A DNA stretch of 64,000 bases from Spirochaetales bacterium. Lineage in GTDB: Bacteria; Spirochaetota; Spirochaetia; Treponematales; Treponemataceae. This document shows positions 1-8,558 of this stretch, in pieces (positions within the stretch are counted from its first letter, which is position 1; each line of letters begins with the position of its first letter). The position numbers and the translations under genes were made by a program. Where the stretch lies: assembly GCA_003252395.1 (NCBI GenBank), contig QKEL01000009.1, positions 620,001 to 684,000 of the forward strand, written 5' to 3'. Below the pieces are notes generated by a model. That model searched no databases. It saw only the letters and a list, made by a program, of their open reading frames with translations, and was not told the origin of the DNA.

Positions 1-934
1 TTTCAAGCTGCGCAACACCGATTGCGGCTTGCATATCGGTTGCCTTAAGATTATACCCAAAGTGGCTATATACGTACTTGTGATCGTAACCCGGGGGGAG
101 TTCGCCATATTGCTTGTCGAAGCGATGACCGCACACGTTGTCCCTCCCCGAGGGGCATACGCAATCCCGACCCCAGTCACGCATGGAGCGGATTATTTTG
201 TTTAATAAAGGATTATCAGTGTAGACCGCACCGCCTTCGCCCATGGTCATGTGGTGCGGAGGATAAAAACTGGACGTTCCGATATCCCCAATCGCCCCGG
301 TTTTCTTTTCTATTCCGTTAAGCGTATAGGTAGATCCAAGCGCATCGCAATTATCCTCTATCAACCAGAGCCGGTGTTTATCGCAAAAAGCCTTTACCGT
401 GGCGAGATCAAAGGGGTTTCCGAGCGTGTGCGCGATCATTACGGCTTTGGTCTTGGGTGAAAATGCAAGCTCCAACTGGGTAACGTCAATATTGTATTGA
501 GGTATAGTAACGTCTACAAATACCGGGATAGCGCCGAACTGGATAATAGGCGCAACAGTCGTCGGGAAACCGCAAGCAACCGTAATTACCTCGTCTCCTC
601 TACGTATAGCTCGTTCTTTTAAAAGAGGCGAGGTGAGCGCCATAAAGGCAAGAAGATTGGCAGATGATCCGGAATTGACGAGCGAACAAAACCTGACGCT
701 AAGGTATTCCGCCAGTTTAGCCTCAAATTCATCGGTGTAGCGTCCGGAGGTTAGCCAAAATTCAAGGGAACTATCAACAAGGTTGATCATTTCCTTTTCA
801 TCAAAAACGCGAGCGGCATACGATATTCTATCGCCATCGACGTATTCTTTTTTCCTCATGAATGCCTTATGGTATTCTGCTACGCTCTTTAATATATTCT
901 TAGCCGCTTCGTCTTGTGTCATCGTTTCAAACAT
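1..934 (-). CDS. rfbH: CDP-4-keto-6-deoxy-D-glucose 3-dehydrase (RfbH/DdhC type), partial
   Basis: Not in the ORF track because it runs off the left edge; read from the minus strand starting at the ATG at 934 ([13 protein letters not shown]). About 311 residues are visible. The family removes the C3 hydroxyl of CDP-4-keto-6-deoxyglucose on the way to 3,6-dideoxyhexoses. It is a DegT/DnrJ/EryC1-fold PMP enzyme with a [2Fe-2S] cluster. Two diagnostic features are visible: the Schiff-base lysine is replaced by histidine in [15 protein letters not shown], and a C-x-C-x7-C cysteine motif occurs in [12 protein letters not shown], with a further Cys upstream in DNCDALG. It follows rfbG by 12 nt and is the last visible gene of the polysaccharide operon. 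The C-terminus is outside the window. The family call is firm; the final dideoxyhexose cannot be told. Confidence 0.93.
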   Translation of the reverse strand, partial: MFETMTQDEAAKNILKSVAEYHKAFMRKKEYVDGDRISYAARVFDEKEMINLVDSSLEFWLTSGRYTDEFEAKLAEYLSVRFCSLVNSGSSANLLAFMALTSPLLKERAIRRGDEVITVACGFPTTVAPIIQFGAIPVFVDVTIPQYNIDVTQLELAFSPKTKAVMIAHTLGNPFDLATVKAFCDKHRLWLIEDNCDALGSTYTLNGIEKKTGAIGDIGTSSFYPPHHMTMGEGGAVYTDNPLLNKIIRSMRDWGRDCVCPSGRDNVCGHRFDKQYGELPPGYDHKYVYSHFGYNLKATDMQAAIGVAQLE

Positions 935-946
935 CTATTTTCTCCG

Positions 947-1999
947 TTAAAGTGAAAAGTATTCGCGAATCTGCCCTTCCATACACGATCGCCTGTCCGG
1001 ATCCGTGGGGCATTTAGCGAATTCAACTGTTTTTTGTACGGCAGTTCTTATATCCCAAACCGGTTTCCAACCAAGCTTCGTTTTTGCCTGTGAGCAATCG
1101 AGCTTGAGAAAATTGGCCTCATGCGGTCCGCCGTCCCCCTGCGCTGACCAGCGGGCGCCATTACCCCAAATACCGCAAAACAGTTCTACGAGATCCCCGG
1201 TCGTAACGCAACTATCGTCATCGGGTCCGAAGTTGTATGACCCGGAGAGACCCCGTTCTTCATATTGCTTTCGTGCCAAAAGTAAATAACCCGAAAGGCA
1301 TTCCAATACATGTTGATAGGGGCGTGTTGAGTGAGGGTTTCTGATCTGTATAGTCGAGCCTTTCTCGGCAGCTCGAATGCAATCGGGAATAATCCTATCG
1401 GTAGAGTAATCTCCGCCACCGATCACATTTCCCGACCTTGCGGTGGAAATAGCCGTTGCTTCTGGCGATGAGAAGAATGAATTGCGATAGCTGAAGGTGA
1501 CCAACTCACTACAGGACTTGCTGTTCGAATAGGGATCAAAACCGCACAGGTTCTCGTTTTCACGATACCCCCAGGCCCATTCCTTATTTTCATATACCTT
1601 GTCAGTCGTGACATTTACGAACGAACGGACTGCCGGGAAATTCCTAAGGGACTCGAGAATGTTAACCGTTCCCATCACGTTCGTCTCGTATGTGTTTACC
1701 GGTTCCCGATATGATAGCCGAACGAGTGGTTGGGCCGCTAAATGGAAGACAATATCAGGTTTGGCATTCTCCATGGCTTGGGAAAGGGTGGGGAGGTCCC
1801 TCACATCGCCAAACACGCACTCTGATTCTTTATGATTACCGGAGATGGTTAACAGCGAGGGAGTCTCGGAAGGGGGTAGCGCATATCCTGTTACTTTCGC
1901 GCCTGCTATAGAGAGAATCTTAGTAAGCCAGCTCCCCTTAAACCCGGTATTTCCGGTAATAAAAACGCTTTTACCGCGATAAAAGGAAAGATCAATCAT
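947..1999 (-). CDS. rfbG: CDP-glucose 4,6-dehydratase
   Basis: 350 residues, full length for the family. It converts CDP-glucose to CDP-4-keto-6-deoxyglucose in the cytoplasm, the second step of CDP-dideoxyhexose synthesis. The short-chain dehydrogenase fold is clear: the N-terminal NAD-binding loop is VFITGNTGFKGSWL, the region after beta4 reads FHLAAQPLVRLSYREP (typical of RfbG), and a TTDKVYENKEWAWGYRE segment plus a YSNSK motif supply the catalytic Tyr/Lys. The start at 1999 overlaps the rfbF stop by 8 nt, so the two are probably translationally coupled. It feeds rfbH, 12 nt downstream. Confidence 0.95.
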   Translation of the reverse strand: MIDLSFYRGKSVFITGNTGFKGSWLTKILSIAGAKVTGYALPPSETPSLLTISGNHKESECVFGDVRDLPTLSQAMENAKPDIVFHLAAQPLVRLSYREPVNTYETNVMGTVNILESLRNFPAVRSFVNVTTDKVYENKEWAWGYRENENLCGFDPYSNSKSCSELVTFSYRNSFFSSPEATAISTARSGNVIGGGDYSTDRIIPDCIRAAEKGSTIQIRNPHSTRPYQHVLECLSGYLLLARKQYEERGLSGSYNFGPDDDSCVTTGDLVELFCGIWGNGARWSAQGDGGPHEANFLKLDCSQAKTKLGWKPVWDIRTAVQKTVEFAKCPTDPDRRSCMEGQIREYFSL

Positions 2000-2771
2000 T
2001 CCAGACCTTCCATTGAGCGCGATGTGTGTCCCATAACTCGTTCAGTTCTTGCTTATCCCGGAGGGTATCCATCGGTTTCCAAAAACCGTTGTGTTTGTAA
2101 GCGTGTAACAGATTATCTCTGGCAATATTCTCCAATGGATCCCTTTCCCAGATAGTACCGTCGCCTTTCTGGATATAGTCGAATGCACCTGGTTCGCAGA
2201 CAAAAAAACCCCCATTAATCCAGGAACCATCGCCTTTGGGTTTTTCCATAAAGGACGTGACCGAATCATTTTCGGAAAGCAGCAAGGCCCCAAATTTTCC
2301 CGTCGGTTGGACGGCCGTAAGCGTCACCATCTTTCCCGAAACGCGGTGGCTCTCGATAAGGAGCGGTATATCGACGTTCGAGACCCCGTCACCGTATGTG
2401 AGAAGGAAAGGTTCGTTCCCGACAAACGGCTGAATCCGTTTGATTCTCCCTCCGGTCATCGTATTGAGGCCCGTATCCACGATCGTTACTTTCCAGGGCT
2501 CGGCGTGAGAATTATGATACTCGACCTTGTTATGTTCCATATCGAATGTCATATCCGAAGAATGCATATAATAATGGTAAAAATAATCCTTGATATAATA
2601 TGACTTGTATCCCGCGCAGATAACGAAATCGTTAAACCCAAAGTGCGAGTAAAGTTTCATGATATGCCAGATGATCGGCATGCCGCCGATCTCAACCATC
2701 GGTTTCGGTTTAGTGTCCGTCTCCTCGGATAACCGAGTGCCCAGCCCACCGGCTAAAATTACCACTTTCAT
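1992..2771 (-). CDS. rfbF: glucose-1-phosphate cytidylyltransferase
   Basis: 259 residues, the usual length. It makes CDP-glucose from CTP and glucose 1-phosphate, the entry step for rfbG and rfbH. The nucleotidyltransferase signature is at the N-terminus (LAGGLGTRLSEETDTKPKPM), followed by VEIGGMPIIWHIMK and the family-typical FVICAGYKSYYIKDYF. The central segment LTYGDGVSNVDI carries the metal/substrate aspartates. It overlaps the upstream ABC ATPase gene by an ATGA junction at 2768-2771 and the downstream rfbG by 8 nt, so it lies inside a single transcript. Confidence 0.96.
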   Translation of the reverse strand: MKVVILAGGLGTRLSEETDTKPKPMVEIGGMPIIWHIMKLYSHFGFNDFVICAGYKSYYIKDYFYHYYMHSSDMTFDMEHNKVEYHNSHAEPWKVTIVDTGLNTMTGGRIKRIQPFVGNEPFLLTYGDGVSNVDIPLLIESHRVSGKMVTLTAVQPTGKFGALLLSENDSVTSFMEKPKGDGSWINGGFFVCEPGAFDYIQKGDGTIWERDPLENIARDNLLHAYKHNGFWKPMDTLRDKQELNELWDTHRAQWKVWND

Positions 2772-4090
2772 GCGTTATTGCCCTCCACTGACAAATCGTC
2801 GAGCTTAATGGTATTCCAATAGAGCTTCGGTCGAACCGCCCCGATCCAAGTACCGACATATTCCTTTCGCATTTCTCCCGTATCCTTAACGTCAAAGCAC
2901 AAGGCACGCTCGACTGCGATTTCGATAGACGTTCTGTTCGAGACGAAGAAAAGGTTTACGCTGTAATTTCCCTCGTTCAGGAAGAACGCCGGAATTCTGC
3001 ATATTGTTCTATATTTACCGGCTGAATAAGGTTTGCCATGGTATTTACATTCATTCAAGCTTACGGACGGTTCGTTGAAAGAAGCGAATACCACGTTCCC
3101 GTTTGTATCGAGAAGATGTAAAGAGACCTGACAATTCATGCCCGCTTCTTTTACCAGATATTCCGTTACGATATCGACGTCTCGGTTTAATTGGATCTCG
3201 TTATCGACGACCGAAGACGGATCGATCGATATCGATAACGCCTCAATGAAATTGCTTTTCGTGATATACGAAAATTCGTCTTTTGATACGCTGAGTTTAT
3301 TTGCTGATGTACCGGTAAGATATTCTTCGATCAGCGGGCCAATTTTTCCTATGCTCTCAATTTGTCCCTTCCGAAGTATAATTCCGGTATTGCAAAGGGA
3401 TCGTACCGCCGTCATTTGATGGCTTACGAAAAGAACCGTACGCCCTTGACTCATGCTCAAATCTTGCATTTTACCCAACGCCTTTTTTTGGAATTCGGCG
3501 TCACCTACCGCAAGAACTTCGTCGGCAATCAGAATTTCGCTATCGAGATGCGCTGCGACCGCGAATGCGAGACGAACGTACATTCCACTGGAATAACGCT
3601 TCACGGGCGTATCAATATGGTTTTCAATACCGCTAAAACTTATGATCTCATCCAGTTTCCGGTCTATTTGTCTTGATTTCATGCCCAGAATCGCGCCGTT
3701 TAGGTAGATATTTTCCCGACCCGTCAGTTCTCCGTGAAATCCAGTGCCGACCTCAAGTAGGCTCGCGATCTTTCCCCGTACCTTAATTGAACCTTCTGTG
3801 GGAGACGTAATTCTAGAGAGAAGCTTCAGTAACGTGCTTTTACCCGCGCCGTTTTTCCCGATAATACCGACACGATCGCCCTGCTTTATCTCGAAACTTA
3901 AATCCTTTAGCGCCCAAAAATGGTCCTCGTCGCCTGCGTATTTATCCTCTCCGATTTTTGAGTGAGGATCGGCTCTCCCTGTTTTTATCGCGGCCCAGGT
4001 TTGTAAATCTTTCCATAAAGTGCCATTATTTATTACCCCTAGTCGGTACATTTTTGACAGGTGCTCAACGGCAACCGCTATATCACTCAT
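2768..4090 (-). CDS. polysaccharide ABC transporter ATP-binding protein, Wzt type (copy 1)
   Basis: 440 residues: an N-terminal nucleotide-binding domain (about residues 1-250) and a C-terminal beta-rich domain of about 180 residues, as in Wzt proteins that recognise the exported glycan. Walker A is GKNGAGKST, the signature is RYSSGMYVRLAFAVA, and Walker B is ILIADEVLAVGD. An insertion near the N-terminus (about residues 20-55, GTLWKDLQTW...) is shared with the second ATPase at 4968. The C-terminal domains of the two copies differ much more than their ATPase domains. It probably powers export of an undecaprenyl-linked polysaccharide with the permease 21 nt upstream. An ATGA overlap couples it to rfbF. 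The glycan substrate is not known. Confidence 0.9.
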   Translation of the reverse strand: MSDIAVAVEHLSKMYRLGVINNGTLWKDLQTWAAIKTGRADPHSKIGEDKYAGDEDHFWALKDLSFEIKQGDRVGIIGKNGAGKSTLLKLLSRITSPTEGSIKVRGKIASLLEVGTGFHGELTGRENIYLNGAILGMKSRQIDRKLDEIISFSGIENHIDTPVKRYSSGMYVRLAFAVAAHLDSEILIADEVLAVGDAEFQKKALGKMQDLSMSQGRTVLFVSHQMTAVRSLCNTGIILRKGQIESIGKIGPLIEEYLTGTSANKLSVSKDEFSYITKSNFIEALSISIDPSSVVDNEIQLNRDVDIVTEYLVKEAGMNCQVSLHLLDTNGNVVFASFNEPSVSLNECKYHGKPYSAGKYRTICRIPAFFLNEGNYSVNLFFVSNRTSIEIAVERALCFDVKDTGEMRKEYVGTWIGAVRPKLYWNTIKLDDLSVEGNNA

Positions 4091-4111
4091 AGTTAAAGTC
4101 CTTATAAACGC

Positions 4112-4957
4112 TTAGATAACATCGATATAATTACGCTCGTTTTGATTAAACATAATTAACCCGAGTATGAAAAAAACAATCGTCATACCGATACTCGCGA
4201 AAATCATTAACGGAGGAACGTAACCGGCTCCATAAAACCAAACGCGGAATAATTCGACCGGCGCGCTGACTGGATTAACGAAATTCACCCAAGTAAAACC
4301 TGATGGTATTTGGGATAAGGGATAAACGACGGGAGTCGCGTACATCGCAAGGGAAAGAGCAAAAGATACCAAGTGTTTAAGATCCCTATACTTCGTGGTA
4401 AGGGATGAAATTATCATTCCCATGCCGGTTCCGAGAATAGCGAGCCAAGCAAAGAGAACCGGGAATGCTGCGAGAAATGGTGAAGGCGTAATAGGAGCTT
4501 TTTTTAGTAAGTAATACGCGTAAAAGACCATCAGCATAACAAATTGTACGAGAATTTTTGTTAAATTGCTAAAAACATTGCTGATTGGCACGGTTAACCG
4601 CGGAAAATAAACTTTTCCAAACAAATTGGAGTTGTTCAGGAACACATTGCTTGCGTCATTGAAGCAGCCCGTGAAAAACGTCCAAAGCATCGTTCCAGCA
4701 TAATAAAAAAGCAGGAAAGGAACTCCGTCAGTTCCGATTTTTGCGAGATTACCGAACACAAAGGTATACATTACCGTAGAAAACAAGGGATTAATCACAA
4801 ACCATAGAGGGCCCAAGATAGTCTGTTTATATTGCGTAACGAAATCTCGCTTTACAAAAAGCCAAACCAGGTCCCTATATCGAATAACTTCCCGAAGCCG
4901 TAAATCCAGAAGTTTTCGCTTCGATTCTATTATCATATCCCACGATTCTTCGTTCAT
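4112..4957 (-). CDS. polysaccharide ABC transporter permease, Wzm type (ABC-2 family)
   Basis: 281 residues from the ATG at 4957. The ORF track begins at a TTG at 4975, but the ATG has a good ribosome-binding site (GAGAGG, 6 nt away) and avoids overlap with the upstream gene. About six hydrophobic segments follow an amphipathic N-terminus containing the ABC-2 exporter motif DFVTQYKQTILGPLWFVINP. It should form the membrane channel of an O-antigen or capsule exporter in the inner membrane. It lies between two Wzt-type ATPase genes, 10 nt after one and 21 nt before the other, and is the only permease visible for both. Confidence 0.92.
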   Translation of the reverse strand: MNEESWDMIIESKRKLLDLRLREVIRYRDLVWLFVKRDFVTQYKQTILGPLWFVINPLFSTVMYTFVFGNLAKIGTDGVPFLLFYYAGTMLWTFFTGCFNDASNVFLNNSNLFGKVYFPRLTVPISNVFSNLTKILVQFVMLMVFYAYYLLKKAPITPSPFLAAFPVLFAWLAILGTGMGMIISSLTTKYRDLKHLVSFALSLAMYATPVVYPLSQIPSGFTWVNFVNPVSAPVELFRVWFYGAGYVPPLMIFASIGMTIVFFILGLIMFNQNERNYIDVI

Positions 4958-4967
4958 AAAAAACCTC

Positions 4968-6233
4968 TCATTCAATTCGCCATGGCCACTCAGGGGAAAT
5001 GACGTTTATTCGTTTTAATGATTCTTGATAAGTGCGTTTTCTTTTCACAATATCAAAAAACAATGCCGGTTCGTCATTGATTATTCGCTTAACGCAATGA
5101 ATGGCAAAATCGAAGTTAACGAAATATCTCCCTTCGGCAAATATTGACGTATCTACTTCAAGCGAAACTCGATGTTTGCCGACAGATGACATCTGTCTAT
5201 GCATAGTGTCGCCAACATTGTCTGCCGCGGAACAAACGCAAATAAACTCACCGCGTTCATTGAAAAACTCAAGACTGAATACGTAATTTACGTTATCGCG
5301 AAGTATTTCATATTCCATAATGATGTTAATGGGGTCTCCTTTTGTAAACACCGGATCCCCACTAACGTCATCCCTTTTATGTGCGAGTGCAGCTCTCGTA
5401 AGCCTGAGGTTTGAGTCACCTTTTTCTCCCCGCCAATCGCTTTCCCCATTATTTAATGAACCGGTATATTGAAGAACGGCATCATCAAGGGAACCATATG
5501 CGGCGATTTCGCCCTTCCGCAGGAACAAACCCTTATTGCACAATGCCCTTATTGAATTCAAATTATGGCTTACGAAAAGCACCGTACGACCTTGAGTATC
5601 GCTTAACTCTCTCATTTTTCCGAGAGCCTTATTCTGAAATTCTGAATCACCGACCGCGAGAACTTCATCTGCGATTAAAATATCGCTATCTAGATAGGCA
5701 GCAACCGCAAAGGCCAATCGGACGTACATTCCGCTCGAATACCTTTTTACAGGAGTATCGATATGTTGTTCGACGCCACTAAAATCGATAATTTCCTCAA
5801 GCTTCCTGTCGATGTGCCTTTTTTTCATTCCAAGAATCGCGCCGTTTAGGTATATATTCTCACGCCCAGTCAATTCACCATGAAACCCGGTACCAACTTC
5901 GAGTAAGCTAGCAAGTCGCCCCCTGATTTTTACGGATCCGGAAGTGGGCGAGGTAATGCGCGATAATATTTTCAATAGCGTACTTTTTCCTGCGCCATTT
6001 AAACCTATTATCCCCAAACGATCGCCCTCATTAACCTCAAAGGATAGGTTCTTTAAGGCAATGAAAATATCCTCTTTACGTAAGGGATCCGCTCCTATTA
6101 GCGAATTCGGGTCTTCCTTTCCTGTTTTTGCCGCCAACCAACTTTGGATATCTCGCCATAAAGTCCCGGAATTTATCGTACCTAGTCGATATTCTTTTGA
6201 AAGGCCTTCAACTTTTATCACGGGATTATGCAT
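4968..6233 (-). CDS. polysaccharide ABC transporter ATP-binding protein, Wzt type (copy 2)
   Basis: 421 residues with the same architecture as the copy at 2768. Walker A is GLNGAGKST, the signature is RYSSGMYVRLAFAVA, and Walker B is ILIADEVLAVGD. The N-terminal insertion (GTLWRDIQSWLAAKTGKEDP) closely matches the paralogue, whereas residues from about 250 onward (SLNNGESDWRGEKG...) are clearly different. This suggests duplication followed by change in the substrate-recognition domain. The start is 3 nt after the stop of the Wzi-like gene. It may act as a homodimer or pair with the other ATPase around one permease; sequence alone does not decide. Confidence 0.9.
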   Translation of the reverse strand: MHNPVIKVEGLSKEYRLGTINSGTLWRDIQSWLAAKTGKEDPNSLIGADPLRKEDIFIALKNLSFEVNEGDRLGIIGLNGAGKSTLLKILSRITSPTSGSVKIRGRLASLLEVGTGFHGELTGRENIYLNGAILGMKKRHIDRKLEEIIDFSGVEQHIDTPVKRYSSGMYVRLAFAVAAYLDSDILIADEVLAVGDSEFQNKALGKMRELSDTQGRTVLFVSHNLNSIRALCNKGLFLRKGEIAAYGSLDDAVLQYTGSLNNGESDWRGEKGDSNLRLTRAALAHKRDDVSGDPVFTKGDPINIIMEYEILRDNVNYVFSLEFFNERGEFICVCSAADNVGDTMHRQMSSVGKHRVSLEVDTSIFAEGRYFVNFDFAIHCVKRIINDEPALFFDIVKRKRTYQESLKRINVISPEWPWRIE

Positions 6234-6236
6234 CGG

Positions 6237-7934
6237 TCATTGCTCCCATTTAAGTGCGAGCGCACAACGGGGATTACTCCTGATTTCCGTTTTCCTCCAG
6301 CTTAAACCCTCGTAGGTCGGGTTATGCTCGAAAACCAACGCGAATTCAATGGTTATTTGGATATTTGAATAGATATACCAAGTAGTAACGGCTCCGGGTG
6401 TAATAGTGGCCCGAAAGTCTGTTATTGCGCTATCCAAATCATTCGCAGGGTTTAGAGTATTTATCGATTTGGCATAAATATAATCATTATCGATATTGGT
6501 TCGTAGGACATACACCGTAAAGGTACCACGGGTATGCCATCCTCTTATTCCTAAATATTGACTGTTCCCGCCCGTACCGTTACCTGCGCCCAACCATTGA
6601 CCTTGATTTGTATAACCGGTTTTCATTTGATGATGAGCATAAAAGGTTGTTGGCCACTGAAATTGGAAATCCTGGGACAATTCTAGGTTCGAACACTCAA
6701 AGAATACTTCAGAAGGAATTCCAAGCGGAAGCATAAAGCCCTTAGAAATTCCTGCAGCGTATACCATGCTATGAAAAGGGTACCTTATATAGCCTAGTGT
6801 ACTCGGCCCATAGTCGTTTATCCCCGCCTCTCCGTAGACTTCAATCCCGCCAGCGGGCACGAGGAAGTCGAAGCCAATCGACGCCCGCTGATCCCACGCG
6901 TCCTGGGCGCCGCCGCCTTCAAGGTTTACGAAGAAAAGGCTTCCAATCGCGGGAAAGCCGGAGCCATCGAATTTCGACAGATACACCCGATTCGCGAAAA
7001 GGGTCAATTCAGGCAGGATCGAAGGAGAGTAGGCAAGGGTTAACAGGCTTAATAGGTTATGGTCATTGGATTCATCGCTATCGAACCATTCCGATTCCGA
7101 GAGGTACCCCGCCACGAGCCGGCCCTCAACGTAACCCAAATCCCAACCGAGCCAGGGGAGGGTGAGCTCGGTCTTCCTTACGCCAATGTCCGCCTTGGGA
7201 AAGGGAGGTGCGTTGTTGGACATGAGAATGGGGTTAATTTTCGCGGGACCGAGCCAGATGGATTGGGTTCCGAAGCCCGCGGTGAGGGTTTTCCAGCTAA
7301 AGCGGATTTCGCTGTCGCCCCAGCTAAAGCCGCCGAACGGGTCGTCGCCGAAGCGCTGGGGGGCGTCGATATACTTTATTCCGAAATAGCCGTATTCGGA
7401 GGCCTTGCCGGCGTATATGCCGCCGGATTCGATATCCGAATACGCGGGCGGGACCAATTCGAACGCGAGGTTTTGCGAGCCGTACGCCATCGGCTTGAAG
7501 GTCAATTCAACCCGGGCGTCCCCGAAGGTAAGCTCGCCGCGGGCGCCGGCGGTAAGGCTCGCGTTAAAGCCGCGGCCCTGCCAGAGCGCGCCGTCGTTTT
7601 GGCCGTAGGGAGCCGCGCTATTGAACGAGGTGAATAGTTCCGGACCATATACGCGAAAGGAGAAATTATCGGAAAGATTCCGTTTTCCCCCAACGGCATT
7701 GGCCGACCAGGGGTCTCCCGAAAGGTTCGACGTATCCCAGTCCGAATCGGAAAGGGTGCGGTAATTCAGGTAGGGCCGCTCGAGGCTTCCGTTCAGCGCG
7801 AGAAACTCGTAGTAGTTTTCGGTAGGGGAGAGCAGGACTTCCTGGGCCCCTGCGGTTACGTTATTCGCGACGAGGGCGACGATTCCGGCAAGGACGGTGA
7901 GCGCGCGTCGGGTCATCGGTAGGTATGAATGCAT
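6237..7934 (-). CDS. Wzi-like capsule assembly outer-membrane protein
   Basis: 565 residues with an N-terminal signal peptide (TVLAGIVALVANNVTAGAQ). The body has many alternating, aromatic-ended strands, as in an outer-membrane beta-barrel. The segment IWLGPAKINPILMSNNAPPF resembles the conserved Wzi motif (W-G-P ... S-N-N-A-x-P), which is the main reason for the call. Wzi proteins help attach capsule or O-antigen to the cell surface. The start codon overlaps the DUF4230 stop by 1 nt (TAATG) and the stop is 3 nt from the next ATPase gene, so it is co-expressed with the exporter. The family call rests on one motif plus context. Confidence 0.75.
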   Translation of the reverse strand: MHSYLPMTRRALTVLAGIVALVANNVTAGAQEVLLSPTENYYEFLALNGSLERPYLNYRTLSDSDWDTSNLSGDPWSANAVGGKRNLSDNFSFRVYGPELFTSFNSAAPYGQNDGALWQGRGFNASLTAGARGELTFGDARVELTFKPMAYGSQNLAFELVPPAYSDIESGGIYAGKASEYGYFGIKYIDAPQRFGDDPFGGFSWGDSEIRFSWKTLTAGFGTQSIWLGPAKINPILMSNNAPPFPKADIGVRKTELTLPWLGWDLGYVEGRLVAGYLSESEWFDSDESNDHNLLSLLTLAYSPSILPELTLFANRVYLSKFDGSGFPAIGSLFFVNLEGGGAQDAWDQRASIGFDFLVPAGGIEVYGEAGINDYGPSTLGYIRYPFHSMVYAAGISKGFMLPLGIPSEVFFECSNLELSQDFQFQWPTTFYAHHQMKTGYTNQGQWLGAGNGTGGNSQYLGIRGWHTRGTFTVYVLRTNIDNDYIYAKSINTLNPANDLDSAITDFRATITPGAVTTWYIYSNIQITIEFALVFEHNPTYEGLSWRKTEIRSNPRCALALKWEQ

Positions 7935-8554
7935 TAGTTTCCCTGTATGAACGCGGTTTCGGTTCTCGCGGCGAATCCCGCGTAGAGCGAGCCTATGACC
8001 TCTTCTGCGCGGGCGTTCGCCTCGTCGAGAAAGCCTGAGGCTTCCAACTCCGAGGCCACTTGGTCGCGGAAGGCGGCGATTTCCTGGATCTTAAAATCGG
8101 TGGATATCGGGACGAAAAGGTTCCGCTTGAGGTCCCATATCCGTATGGTGCTCACGTCTACCTCGTTGGACACGATTGTCGAGCGGGGAACGGAAACGCG
8201 AACCGTGTCGGTCTGTCGGTCCCACCGGGCGTTTACCGCGGAAACGTCGGCGATACCGGCCTTCACGACGCCGGAAAAGCGGACCAAGGAAGAGCTTTGC
8301 CCCCCGATAATGAATTTCCGCTGGAGTTCCATTACGTCGGTATACCGGTATTCGAGCACCGAAAGCTCGGCGATGCGCTCGATAACGTTTGCGGTCAGGT
8401 TGTCGAAGGCGGCGAGACGGCGTTTTTCCTCGGCGCCGCGCGCGGCGCGGTCGGCTGCGAACCAAGTCGCCCCGGCGACCGCGAGGACCGCGACCGCAAC
8501 GGACGATATCCTGATTATCGCGGAACGAAGGGATTTGCGAACGCGCCTCGCCAT
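7934..8554 (-). CDS. DUF4230 family membrane-anchored protein
   Basis: 206 residues from the ATG at 8554 (MARRVRKSLRS); the longer track ORF would overlap ugd. A basic N-terminus is followed by one membrane helix (IIRISSVAVAVLAVAGATWFAA). The rest (LSVLEYRYTDVMELQRKF..., then a beta-rich stretch and DFKIQEIAAFRDQVASELEASG) is typical of DUF4230 proteins, whose function is unknown. The soluble part should face the periplasm. It sits 4 nt after ugd and overlaps the Wzi-like start by 1 nt, so a role in envelope or capsule assembly is a reasonable guess from context only. Confidence 0.75.
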   Translation of the reverse strand: MARRVRKSLRSAIIRISSVAVAVLAVAGATWFAADRAARGAEEKRRLAAFDNLTANVIERIAELSVLEYRYTDVMELQRKFIIGGQSSSLVRFSGVVKAGIADVSAVNARWDRQTDTVRVSVPRSTIVSNEVDVSTIRIWDLKRNLFVPISTDFKIQEIAAFRDQVASELEASGFLDEANARAEEVIGSLYAGFAARTETAFIQGN

Positions 8555-8558
8555 TCGA

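Noticed and set aside
251-460. 69-aa plus-strand ORF
   Set aside because: Antisense to rfbH, whose Fe-S cysteines and PMP-site histidine are conserved.
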